Positions 26,150-33,788 of a stretch of DNA of 64,000 bases are shown one piece after another (position 1 is the stretch's first letter; every line of letters begins with the position of its first letter). The DNA comes from Acrocarpospora catenulata. Its GTDB lineage: Bacteria > Actinomycetota > Actinomycetes > Streptosporangiales > Streptosporangiaceae. The translations under genes were made by a program, and so were the position numbers. The stretch spans positions 250,069 through 314,068 of the forward strand of contig NZ_JAHCST010000001.1 of NCBI RefSeq assembly GCF_018476525.1, in the 5' to 3' direction. The notes beneath the pieces were generated by a model. The model was given only the letters and a program-made list of their open reading frames with translations, did not search any database and was not told the DNA's origin.

Positions 26150-26165
26150 AGTGATCTGCGTCACA
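26150..26165 (-). promoter_or_regulatory. Crp/GlxR-type binding site before the symporter operon
   Basis: AGTGATCTGCGTCACA on the plus strand; on the minus strand TGTGA-N6-TCACT, one base from the perfect TGTGA-N6-TCACA consensus. It ends about 50 nt upstream of the DUF3311 start, a position suited to activation. In corynebacteria GlxR controls carboxylate uptake genes, so cAMP-dependent control here is a reasonable inference. Confidence 0.55.
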
Positions 26166-26311
26166 GGCAACCGCCCGATCGACGAGCGGCACGGTTGACG
26201 CGCTGAGCGGTCAGACGGACCGCCGCCAAGCGACAGATGTCTACCTTGTCCCGTCGCCCTGAACATCAGGATGAGGTCGGTGTGGATCATGGTCGCCCGT
26301 TCTTGATGGGG

Positions 26312-27883
26312 TCAGACGTGCGGCAGCAGTACCGCCGACGGTCGGGCCGGGTCGTGGAAGACCTCCTGGTCGCTGGGGAGCATCGGCCCGATCGTGCCGA
26401 TCGGCTCACCGGTGCCGGGGTTGCGTGGAATGCGGGGATAGGCGCCGCTGGCCACCTGTACCCGGATCTGGTGCCCGCGCCGGAACCGGTGCCCGATCGG
26501 CCACAGGTCCACCAGGATCCGCCGTACCCCGTCCGCGTCGGCCACGTCGGCCGGGGTCAGCCGCCGGACCCCCTCGCAGACGTTCATCGAGGTGCCGTCC
26601 GGATGTACGTCGCAGACCCGGACCACCAGGTCGGTGTGGTCGCGGCTGGTCCGCACGTACAGGTCGGCCGAGACCGGCCCGATCAGGTCGGTGTCGGCGG
26701 TGAGCACCGGCGAGGTGTAGACGAGCACGTCCCGGCGGGCCTCCAGGCGCCGGTTGTCCCGTGGCTCGGAGTTGCCGATCAGCACCGGGCCGCCCAGCAC
26801 CGGCGTGGGATGGCGCGGGTCGTAGCGGTAGGCGTCGGGCGCCGAGTCGACCACCGAGGGCCCCAGGTTGAAGCCCGGCTGGAGGTGCCAGCGGCGCTGC
26901 GAAACGCCCGGAACCGGCCAGTCCGGGTAGTCCCGCCACTCGTCGGCGCCGGTCACGTACAGCCGTACCGGCAAGGCTCGCAATCCGGACGGATCGCCGA
27001 GCAGATGCGCCCGGAACCAGGCCAGCGCGTCCGCGTTGGCCGGCCGCCCGTGCCGCAGGTCCGCGTGGTACCAGGGCCCGATGGTCAGGTACGGCTGCCG
27101 CCCCGCCGCTCGCATCGCCGCGTAGTCCTTCAGCTGCCACGGCAGGAACACGTCGTACCAGCCGCCGGTCATGGTCACCTCGGCCGCCACCCGCTGCACC
27201 GTGTCGGAGAAGTCGCGTTTCTTCCAGTACGGCGACGCGGGGTCCCCGTGATGGGTCAGCAACTCCTGGAAGAACGGCAGCGGACGCCCCGCCGACACCC
27301 GGTCCAGGTCCTTCAGCGGGCGGCCCGACAGCACCGCCCGCCGGGTCCGGTGCGGGGCCAGCAGCGCCCCGGCCCGGCTCCGGCCCTCCAGTTTGGCCGT
27401 CATCGTCGTCCAGACCAGCGAGGACTCCAGCGCGAAGGCCCCGCCCACGTACGCCGCGTCCCGGAAGCAGGAGGCGGTGACCTGGGTCGCCATAGCCTTC
27501 AGGTCGGGGGTGTCCGCCGCGATGGCCCACTGGGTGAAGCCCAGGTAGGAGGGGCCGTGCATGCCGAAGCTGCCGCTGTACCAGGGCTGGGCGCGCATCC
27601 ATTCGACGGTGGCCAGGCCGTCCTCGTGCTCGTCGCCGAGCGGGTCGAGCAGCCCGCCAGAGCCGAAGCCGCCACGGCAGCTCTGTACCACGACCTGGAA
27701 GCCGTGCCGCGCGAAGGCCCGCCCGTACATCCAGCCGACCACGCCCGCCCGGCCGTACGGGGAGCGGATCAGGATGGTCGGCGGGCGTTGCACGCCCACG
27801 GGGGAGTAGAGGTCGGTCAGCAGGCGCACGCCGTCGTGCATCGGCACGGGCACGTCCCGCTGGACCGTTACACGTGAAGTCAC
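26312..27883 (-). CDS. CocE/NonD-family alpha/beta hydrolase (S15-like)
   Basis: 523 residues, the layout of cocaine esterase and X-Pro dipeptidyl peptidase relatives: alpha/beta hydrolase domain with nucleophile motif GPSYLG, a helical cap, then a jelly-roll domain (from about 330, RRWHLQPGFNLG to the C-terminus). Catalytic Asp and His candidates are in YVTGADEWRDYPDW and the GPWYHADLRHGRP segment. There is no signal peptide, so the enzyme is probably cytosolic. GTG at 27883 is the likely start, with a palindromic operator just upstream. It would cleave esters or amides; the substrate is unknown. Confidence 0.85.
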   Translation of the reverse strand: MTSRVTVQRDVPVPMHDGVRLLTDLYSPVGVQRPPTILIRSPYGRAGVVGWMYGRAFARHGFQVVVQSCRGGFGSGGLLDPLGDEHEDGLATVEWMRAQPWYSGSFGMHGPSYLGFTQWAIAADTPDLKAMATQVTASCFRDAAYVGGAFALESSLVWTTMTAKLEGRSRAGALLAPHRTRRAVLSGRPLKDLDRVSAGRPLPFFQELLTHHGDPASPYWKKRDFSDTVQRVAAEVTMTGGWYDVFLPWQLKDYAAMRAAGRQPYLTIGPWYHADLRHGRPANADALAWFRAHLLGDPSGLRALPVRLYVTGADEWRDYPDWPVPGVSQRRWHLQPGFNLGPSVVDSAPDAYRYDPRHPTPVLGGPVLIGNSEPRDNRRLEARRDVLVYTSPVLTADTDLIGPVSADLYVRTSRDHTDLVVRVCDVHPDGTSMNVCEGVRRLTPADVADADGVRRILVDLWPIGHRFRRGHQIRVQVASGAYPRIPRNPGTGEPIGTIGPMLPSDQEVFHDPARPSAVLLPHV

Positions 27884-27890
27884 CTACCCA

Positions 27891-27905
27891 TTGGTAACAT
27901 ACCAA
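27891..27905. promoter_or_regulatory. palindromic operator TTGGTAACATACCAA
   Basis: Perfect six-base arms TTGGTA/TACCAA around ACA. It lies 8 nt upstream of the CocE-type hydrolase GTG and overlaps a possible -10 box (TATGTT on the minus strand). This is the form of a repressor site. It is also about 50 nt upstream of the trp leader promoter, so an effect there cannot be excluded. Confidence 0.45.
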
Positions 27906-27964
27906 AAGGGGTGTGTCAGCACGTCTCGTTGCGTAGGCGGGACGGGGGAGGCTATTGTTCTCGC

Positions 27965-27997
27965 ATGCGAATTCCTCAGGAGTGGTGGCGCCGCTGA
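27965..27997 (+). CDS. trpL: trp leader peptide (MRIPQEWWRR)
   Basis: ATG at 27965 lies six bases after the TATTGT box, so the leader probably starts at or near the transcript's 5' end. Ten codons with TGG TGG at 27983-27988 end in TGA inside a short hairpin. The tandem Trp codons directly before the structured region are the sensing element of the attenuator that controls the trpEG gene 113 nt downstream. Confidence 0.85.
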   Translation: MRIPQEWWRR

Positions 27998-28042
27998 CGG
28001 CGGCTGTCGAACCCAGGTTTTCGCGTACGCGAGGAACGTACT

Positions 28043-28069
28043 GGCCGCCCCGGAACGGGCGGCCTTTTT
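28043..28069 (+). terminator. attenuator terminator of the trp leader
   Basis: GGCCGCCC at 28043-28050 pairs with GGGCGGCC at 28057-28064 across a CGGAAC loop and is followed by TTTTT. It lies 40 nt before the trpEG ATG and is the conditional stop of the attenuator. Confidence 0.9.
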
Positions 28070-28109
28070 GGTATTCGCCTCCGGGGCTCGATGAGAGAAA
28101 CAGGGGCGA

Positions 28110-30263
28110 ATGATGGAGACCAGCGGATATCCGACCTATATCACGGGCGGGGGCGTCGAGGTCGAGCGCCGGGTGCGCGAGGTGCCGGAGGAGGCGCTTG
28201 AGGAGATCGTGACCGCGCTGGGGGAGCGGCGCGGCGGGGCGTTCTCCTCGGGCATGGACTATCCGGGCCGTTACAGCCGCTGGGCCTTCGGTTACGTCGA
28301 TCCCTGCCTGGAACTGGTCGCGCGCGGGCGGCGCATCGCCGTGCGCGCGTTGAACGAGCGCGGCCGTGTGGTGCTGCCCGCCGTCGCGCCCTGCCTGCTG
28401 GCGGCCGGCCGGCCGGTCGGCGAGCCCACCCCCGACCTGGTCGAGGTGGTGGTCGAGGAGTCGGCCGAACTGGTGCCGGAGGAGATGCGCAGCCGCCGCC
28501 CCACCGTCTTCACCGCGATCCGCGAGGTGATCGCCGCCTTCCGCGGCGACGACCCGCACCTCGGCCTGTACGGCGCGTTCGGCTACGACCTGGCGTTCCA
28601 GTTCGAGCCCATCCGGTACGCGCTGACCCGCCCCGACGACCAGCGCGACCTGGTGCTGCACCTGCCGGACCGCCTCGTGGTCATCGACCGGGTCAGGGAG
28701 ACCAGCATCGAGTACTCCTACGACTTCACGGTCAACGGCGTCTCCACCCATGGCCTGCCCCGCACCGGCGACACCTCCCCCCTCCGCAAGGCCACCCAGA
28801 TCCCGAAAAATCCGGAAAAGGGGGCTTACTCGGAGGTTGTTGCGCAGGCGAAGGAGAAGTTCAAGCGCGGTGACCTCTTCGAGGTCGTCCCCGGCCAGGT
28901 CTTCCACGCGCCCTGCGACGACCCCGCCGCGTTCTACCGCTCCCTGCGGGTCAGCAACCCCGCCCCGTACGAGTTCCTGATCAGCCTCGGCGAGGGCGAG
29001 CACCTGGTCGGCGCCTCGCCCGAAATGTACGTCCGAGTCAGCGGCGACCGTGTCGAGACCTGCCCCATCTCCGGCACCATCGCCCGCGGCGCCAACCCCG
29101 TCGAGGACGCCGAGGCCATCCGCACGCTCCTGTCCAGCGTGAAGGAGGAGTCGGAGCTGACCATGTGCACCGACGTGGACCGCAACGACAAGTCGCGCGT
29201 CTGCGTCCCCGGCACGGTCAAGGTGATCGGCCGCCGCCAGATCGAGATGTACTCCCGCCTCATCCACACCGTCGACCACATCGAAGGCCGCCTCCGCCCC
29301 GAGTTCGACGCCCTGGACGCCTTCCTCACCCACATGTGGGCGGTCACCGTCACCGGCGCCCCCAAGACCTGGGCCATGCAGTTCATCGAGGACCACGAGG
29401 CCACCACCCGCCGCTGGTACGGCGGCGCGGTCGGTTTCATCGGCTTCGACGGCTCCATGAACACCGGCCTCACCCTGCGCACCGCCCAGATCTCCGGCGG
29501 CGTCGCCACCGTCCGCGCCGGCGCCACCCTGCTCTTCGACTCCGACCCCGAGGCCGAGGAACGCGAGACCGAACTCAAGGCCAGCGCCCTGATCGCCGCC
29601 CTCGCCGCCGTCGGAAAACCGGAGAAGGCGCCCGAAGCCCCCGCTGAGGACCTCCCCGGCACCGGCCACAACGTCCTCCTCGTCGACCACGAGGACTCCT
29701 TCGTCAACACCCTCGCCGACTACTTCCGCCAGCAGGGCGCCACCGTCGTCACCCTCCGCCACGGCTTCCCGATCGAGATGCTCGACGACATCGCCCCCAC
29801 CCTGGTGGTCCTGTCACCCGGCCCCGGCTGGCCCTCCGACTTCGGCACCGACGCCCTGATCAAGGCCCTGTACGCCCGGGACCTGCCCGTCTTCGGCGTC
29901 TGCCTCGGCCTCCAGGCCATGGTCGAACAGGCCGGCGGCACCCTCGACCTCCTCCCGTACCCCGAACACGGCAAACGCGGTCAGGTCAAACGCGAGGGCG
30001 ACAGCGCGCTGCTGAACGGCCTCCCGGAAACCTTCACCGCCGCCCGCTACCACTCCCTCCACGCCAAACACCCCGGCGTCCACGGCTTCACCGTCACCGC
30101 CGCCACCGCCGACGGCGCCGTAATGGCCATCGAGGACGTCCCCAACCGCCGCTTCGCCGTCCAGTTCCACCCGGAGTCCATCCTCACCACCGAGGGCGGC
30201 GCGGGCGCCCAGATCATCGCCAACGTCCTACGTCTCTCCGTGATCGCCGGACACGGAGGGTAA
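28110..30263 (+). CDS. trpE: anthranilate synthase, fused TrpE-TrpG
   Basis: 717 residues making anthranilate from chorismate and glutamine, the first step of tryptophan synthesis. Residues 1 to about 515 are component I, with SGMDYPGRYSRW near the N-terminus and the chorismate-binding core FEVVPGQVF, GASPEMYV, CPISGTIARG, DVDRNDKSRVC and GAVGFIGFDGSMN. After a short linker, component II begins NVLLVDHEDSFVNTLADYF and carries the glutaminase triad Cys (FGVCLGLQA) and His-Glu (QFHPES). Two ATGs are adjacent; the second (28113) is better spaced from AGGGG. Fused trpEG behind an attenuator is also known in streptomycetes. A 9-bp-stem hairpin follows the gene. Confidence 0.95.
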   Translation: MMETSGYPTYITGGGVEVERRVREVPEEALEEIVTALGERRGGAFSSGMDYPGRYSRWAFGYVDPCLELVARGRRIAVRALNERGRVVLPAVAPCLLAAGRPVGEPTPDLVEVVVEESAELVPEEMRSRRPTVFTAIREVIAAFRGDDPHLGLYGAFGYDLAFQFEPIRYALTRPDDQRDLVLHLPDRLVVIDRVRETSIEYSYDFTVNGVSTHGLPRTGDTSPLRKATQIPKNPEKGAYSEVVAQAKEKFKRGDLFEVVPGQVFHAPCDDPAAFYRSLRVSNPAPYEFLISLGEGEHLVGASPEMYVRVSGDRVETCPISGTIARGANPVEDAEAIRTLLSSVKEESELTMCTDVDRNDKSRVCVPGTVKVIGRRQIEMYSRLIHTVDHIEGRLRPEFDALDAFLTHMWAVTVTGAPKTWAMQFIEDHEATTRRWYGGAVGFIGFDGSMNTGLTLRTAQISGGVATVRAGATLLFDSDPEAEERETELKASALIAALAAVGKPEKAPEAPAEDLPGTGHNVLLVDHEDSFVNTLADYFRQQGATVVTLRHGFPIEMLDDIAPTLVVLSPGPGWPSDFGTDALIKALYARDLPVFGVCLGLQAMVEQAGGTLDLLPYPEHGKRGQVKREGDSALLNGLPETFTAARYHSLHAKHPGVHGFTVTAATADGAVMAIEDVPNRRFAVQFHPESILTTEGGAGAQIIANVLRLSVIAGHGG

Positions 30264-30304
30264 CCAACCCCTAGGCTCACGGGTGTCCCCACCCCGCACG
30301 ACAA

Positions 30305-30334
30305 GGGCGGCCCACCGGTTTCCGGGGGCCGCCC
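30305..30334 (+). terminator. hairpin after trpEG
   Basis: GGGCGGCCC at 30305-30313 pairs perfectly with GGGCCGCCC at 30326-30334 over a 12-nt loop that can itself pair (CCGG/CCGG). There is no T-run, as is common for high-GC actinobacterial terminators. It separates trpEG from the next gene. Confidence 0.65.
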
Positions 30335-30350
30335 TCCGGATTGGCAGGCG

Positions 30351-31463
30351 ATGACCCCGGCACTCCCCGACCAGGTCCAGGAGGCCCTGACCGCCCCCTT
30401 GGTCGATCAGCATTGCCGAGCCGTTCGCCGCGACCCACTGACCCGCTCCCAGTTCGAGACCCTCCTCACCGCCACCGGCATGCCGGCCCCGTCAGGAACC
30501 ACCCACTTCGACGGCCCGCTCGGCCTGGCCGTCCGGCGCTGGTGCGCCCCCCTCCTCGACCTGGATCCCCACGCCCCACCCGCCGTCTACCTCGCCCGCC
30601 GCACCGAACTCGGCTCCGAGGAGGTCAACCGCCGCCTCCTCCGCGCCGCCAGGGTGGTCGCCTTCCTGCTGGACAGCCCGGACGGCGATCCCGGGCTGCT
30701 GTCCGTCCCCGAAACGGGTCGCCTTGGTGGGGCCGCCGCCGACGAGGTGATCTGTCTGGAGCGGGTGGAGGAGGAGATCGCCGCCGGGGCGCCCCTCGCT
30801 CTGGACTACCTCGACCAGCTCGAACGCGAGCTGGCCACCCGCGCCACCCGATGTGTCGCCCTGTCCTCCACCATCGCCTACCGCCACGGCCTGGACTTCG
30901 ACCCGGCCCGCCCTTCTCGCGGCCTGGTCCTGGCCGCCGCCGGCCGCCGGCTGACTGACCCGAAGGACCCTCTCACCGACCCCATCCTCCTGCGTCATCT
31001 CCTCTGGATCGGCATCGACGCGGCCCGCGAACGCGCCCTCCCCGTCCAGTTCCTCTGCGGGCTCGGCGCGCCCGCCCCGCACCTCGGCGATCCGGGCCGG
31101 ATGAGCCCTTTCATCCGCGCTCTGCTCCCGCTCGGACTCCCCGTCATCCTGCTTCACTGCCACCCGTTCCATCACCAGGCCGCCTACCTGGCCGCGGCCT
31201 TCCCGCACGTCTACGTGGACACCGGCGGCACCCCCTCCGGCATCGCCGACCTCCTGAACCTGGCCCCGTACCACAAGTACCTGTACGGCTCCAGCGGCAC
31301 CGCCGCCGCCGAATCCTGCTTCCTGGCCGCCCTCAACCACCGCATGACCCTGTCGCACGTGCTCTCCGCCCGCCTCACGGACGGCACCTGGAGCATCGGC
31401 GACGCCGCCAGAGTGGCCCACATGATCGGCTCAGGAAACGCCCGCCGCGTGTATCGGCTCTGA
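30351..31463 (+). CDS. amidohydrolase-family (FluG-like) protein with altered metal site
   Basis: 370 residues. The C-terminal half follows the amidohydrolase-2/FluG pattern: PVILLHCHPFHHQAAYLA, FPHVYVDTGG, then LAPYHKYLYGSS. Two expected features are missing. The N-terminal HxH metal motif reads DQHCR (Arg23 for the second His), and the SSDG aspartate motif late in the chain reads SSGT. The protein may have lost hydrolase activity or use a different site. It starts 16 nt after the trpEG hairpin without a clear ribosome site. A link to tryptophan metabolism is not supported beyond position. Confidence 0.65.
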   Translation: MTPALPDQVQEALTAPLVDQHCRAVRRDPLTRSQFETLLTATGMPAPSGTTHFDGPLGLAVRRWCAPLLDLDPHAPPAVYLARRTELGSEEVNRRLLRAARVVAFLLDSPDGDPGLLSVPETGRLGGAAADEVICLERVEEEIAAGAPLALDYLDQLERELATRATRCVALSSTIAYRHGLDFDPARPSRGLVLAAAGRRLTDPKDPLTDPILLRHLLWIGIDAARERALPVQFLCGLGAPAPHLGDPGRMSPFIRALLPLGLPVILLHCHPFHHQAAYLAAAFPHVYVDTGGTPSGIADLLNLAPYHKYLYGSSGTAAAESCFLAALNHRMTLSHVLSARLTDGTWSIGDAARVAHMIGSGNARRVYRL

Positions 31464-31491
31464 AGTTCCCCAGCGGCGTTCCAGGGGGTTC

Positions 31492-31557
31492 CACGTCGTG
31501 CCGTGACGTGTCAGCCGTTCCCCTCGGATCGCGCATCGTGTCACGTCGTGTCACGCC
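31492..31557. repeat. CACGTCGTG / GTGTCACG short repeats
   Basis: CACGTCGTG occurs at 31492-31500 and 31542-31550, with related CGTGACGTGTCA and ATCGTGTCACGTCGTGTCACG elements between and after. They fill the promoter region of the small secreted protein and could be multiple half-sites for a regulator. No identified regulator motif matches. Confidence 0.4.
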
Positions 31558-31613
31558 CTTGGTGGTGAGGCGCCGCCGTCCGAGTCGGCGCTCGAATCCC
31601 GAGGGAGCTTACG

Positions 31614-32123
31614 TTGACCACCAGAGAACACCCCAACCGCCGCATGAAGCGCGGCTTCCTGGGGCTGCTCACCATAGCCATGGCGTCCGTGCTCGGCATC
31701 GTCCTGATGTCGGGCCCCGCCTCCGCCGCACAGCAGTGCACGTACACCGCCGACTACAACGCATGTCTGTTCATCACCCGGCAATCCACCGGAGATTACC
31801 TGGTCCGCTTCGGCATCGACCTTCGCAAGCTGAGCAAGAAGGAGGCCCAGACGATCATCGATGCCCCCGGCCACCCCTTCTACGCCAATCTGATCGGATC
31901 CGACTTCAAAGACGAAGACTTCATCGGGCAGATTTCCACCACCCGCGTGTGGGCCTCGACGGAGAGCGGACTCAGCGGCGAGGGTGCTCGTGTCTTCTCC
32001 AGGTCCGCGCTCAACGAGGACCCCGAGGGCTGTGACGAGCTGTACGCGCGGATCGCCTTCATCGATCCCCGGACCGGGGCGTCACGCGGCTGGACCACAC
32101 CCCAGATCGCCCTCTGCATTTAG
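31614..32123 (+). CDS. small secreted protein of unknown function
   Basis: 169 residues. The signal peptide (MKRGFLGLLTIAMASVLGIV, cleavage after SASA-like GPASA) is followed by a mature domain of about 130 residues with four cysteines (QQCTYTADYNACLF, EGCDEL, IALCI), probably two disulphides. TTG at 31614 is preferred because GAGGGAG lies six bases upstream. Nothing like a catalytic motif is visible. It stands alone between an amidohydrolase-like gene and a LysE-type exporter, and its promoter region holds short repeats. Confidence 0.65.
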   Translation: MTTREHPNRRMKRGFLGLLTIAMASVLGIVLMSGPASAAQQCTYTADYNACLFITRQSTGDYLVRFGIDLRKLSKKEAQTIIDAPGHPFYANLIGSDFKDEDFIGQISTTRVWASTESGLSGEGARVFSRSALNEDPEGCDELYARIAFIDPRTGASRGWTTPQIALCI

Positions 32124-32214
32124 GCGCGGGAAGTCGGCTGAATGCCGGTCATGCTGATCGTGTGGCTCGGGAAATGGTTTGCCCATCCGCTGTGACGGTT
32201 ATCAGCATGGCCGC

Positions 32215-32832
32215 ATGTTGTTTCTCGCATTCGTCGGTTCCTGCGTGTTGCTGGCCATGATTCCCGGGGTCAGTACGGCGGTCATCATCCGGCAGACCCT
32301 CCGCGACGGCCGGGCATCCGGGGTGGCCGCCACCCTGGGCAACGAGACCGGCATCTTCTTGTGGGCGATGGCCGCCGTCTTCGGTCTTTCCACTCTCCTC
32401 CTGGCCTCCGAGGCCGCCTACCACGCGCTTCGTGTGGTGGGTGCGGTGGCGCTGGTCGTCATGGGGGTGCAGTCGATCAGGCAGGCCAGGCGCGGGATTG
32501 TTCCCATTGATGTGGCGGGGGAGTCCCACAAGGGGTGGCGGCGCGCCTATGGCCTGGGGCTGGCCACCTGTGGTGCCAACCCCAAAGCGGCGGTGTTCGC
32601 GATGTCCTTTCTCCCGCAGTTCGTCCCCGCTGGTGCGCCGATTCCCGCCACGCTGACCCTGTTGGCCGTGGTCTGGGTGCTGGTCGACACGCTCTGGTAT
32701 CTGGTCCTGATCTGGCTGGTCCAGCGCGCTCTCACGTTTTTCGCCCGGCCGGCGGTTCGCAGGACTTTGGAGCGAATCTCGGGGACTGTGCTTATTGCGC
32801 TCGGCGCACGTCTGGCACTGGAGACACGCTGA
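32215..32832 (+). CDS. LysE/RhtB-family amino-acid exporter
   Basis: 205 residues with six predicted helices. The family N-terminus is clear: LLAMIPGVSTAVIIRQTLRDGRASGVAATLGNETG split across helix 1 and the following loop, then the RRGIV loop and GLATCGANPKAAVFAMSFLPQFV. The substrate could be an amino acid such as threonine, homoserine or lysine. ATG at 32215 fits homologous N-termini. It converges with the universal stress gene 12 nt away. Confidence 0.85.
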   Translation: MLFLAFVGSCVLLAMIPGVSTAVIIRQTLRDGRASGVAATLGNETGIFLWAMAAVFGLSTLLLASEAAYHALRVVGAVALVVMGVQSIRQARRGIVPIDVAGESHKGWRRAYGLGLATCGANPKAAVFAMSFLPQFVPAGAPIPATLTLLAVVWVLVDTLWYLVLIWLVQRALTFFARPAVRRTLERISGTVLIALGARLALETR

Positions 32833-32844
32833 AGCCCGTTCGGT

Positions 32845-33681
32845 CTATGGCGTGATCCGGACGACCGCAACCGGGCAGGGGGCGCGGTGCAGCATGGACT
32901 GGCTGACTGAGCCGAGGAGCATGCCTGTCAGCAGACCGTGGCCGCGGGAGCCCACGACGAGGAGTTCCGCGCCCTCTGCGGCCTGGCGTAGGACGTCTGC
33001 GGCGCGGCCTTGCACGATCTCCGTGGAGACCCGGACGTCGGGGTGGGTCTCGCGCCATCCGGCCAGGGCCTCGGCCAGTGCGCGGCGGCTGTTGTCCGGC
33101 TCGCTGCCGACCGTCGTGCGCATCAGGTCGGGCCAGTCCCAGGCCAGGACCGCGCGCAGGTCGGCACCGCGCAGGTCGGCCGCCCGGAAGGCGAACTCCA
33201 GGACGGCGGGCTGGGCCGCCGAACCGTCGACGCCGACGACGATCTCCGGTCGGGACGGCGACTGCCGCTTCCGCACGACCACCACGTCGCACGCAGCGTG
33301 ACCGGCGACGCCGTACGCGACGGAGCCGATCAGCGCGCCGCGCAGGGCCCCGAGGCCGCTGTCGCCGACCACCAGCAGGTCGGCCTCGCGGGAGGCCTGG
33401 ATGAGCGCCGCCCGGGGGTCGCCGCCCAGCAGGGCGGACTCCACGTCCACCTTCGGCTGGGCCCGCCGGGCCGCCTCGACGGCTTCGGTCAGCGCGGCCT
33501 TCCCGCCGTCGGCCATCCAGGTCGCGATGCCCCGGTAGGGCTCGTGGAGCCCGGGCTCCAGGCACCAGGCCGGTACCGCGCTGGCCACCAGCAGTGGCAC
33601 ATCACGGAGTACGGCTTCCTGCGCCGCCCACTCCACGGCCTCTACCCCGGCCCGCAGGCCGTCCACTCCGACGACGATCAC
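32845..33681 (-). CDS. tandem universal stress protein (two UspA domains)
   Basis: 278 residues holding two UspA domains (about 1-140 and 145-278). Each has the ATP-binding pattern: VVGVDGLRAGVEAVEWA and GDSGLGALRGALIGSVAYGVA in the first, IVVGVDGSAAQPAVLEFAF and VVGSRGHGLLTGMLLGSVSQ in the second. GTG at 33681 is chosen because GAGGGGG lies six bases before it. Such two-domain proteins belong to dormancy and hypoxia responses in actinobacteria (DosR regulon in mycobacteria); no such control element was found here. Confidence 0.88.
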   Translation of the reverse strand: MIVVGVDGLRAGVEAVEWAAQEAVLRDVPLLVASAVPAWCLEPGLHEPYRGIATWMADGGKAALTEAVEAARRAQPKVDVESALLGGDPRAALIQASREADLLVVGDSGLGALRGALIGSVAYGVAGHAACDVVVVRKRQSPSRPEIVVGVDGSAAQPAVLEFAFRAADLRGADLRAVLAWDWPDLMRTTVGSEPDNSRRALAEALAGWRETHPDVRVSTEIVQGRAADVLRQAAEGAELLVVGSRGHGLLTGMLLGSVSQSMLHRAPCPVAVVRITP

Positions 33682-33788
33682 GGCGACCCCCTCTGTCCCG
33701 ACACGGTGACCTGGCATCATGCTCGGCGGCCGACGCGCGTGGGAGTAGAGGCCATCGCCCCGTGAAGCCGGGACTTCCGGCCATGGCG

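Larger units (their letters stand above)
27929..28069 (+). promoter_or_regulatory. trp promoter and transcription attenuator
   Basis: A promoter (TTGCGT, 18-nt spacer, TATTGT at 27953) precedes a 10-codon leader ORF with two adjacent Trp codons. After the leader comes a GCCGC/GCGGC hairpin overlapping its stop, then a strong terminator at 28043-28069. This is the classic ribosome-stalling attenuator: plentiful Trp-tRNA lets the ribosome reach the stop and the terminator form, and starvation blocks it. Attenuators of this kind are known upstream of trpE(G) in Streptomyces. The antiterminator pairing was not computed. Confidence 0.85.

Noticed and set aside
26258-26270. palindrome CCTGAACATCAGG downstream of the CocE-type hydrolase
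   Set aside because: Short, without T-run or nearby start; chance occurrence is likely.
26406-29762. 1118-codon minus-strand open frame
   Set aside because: Antisense to trpEG and out of frame with the CocE-type hydrolase; low-complexity composition and no ribosome site.
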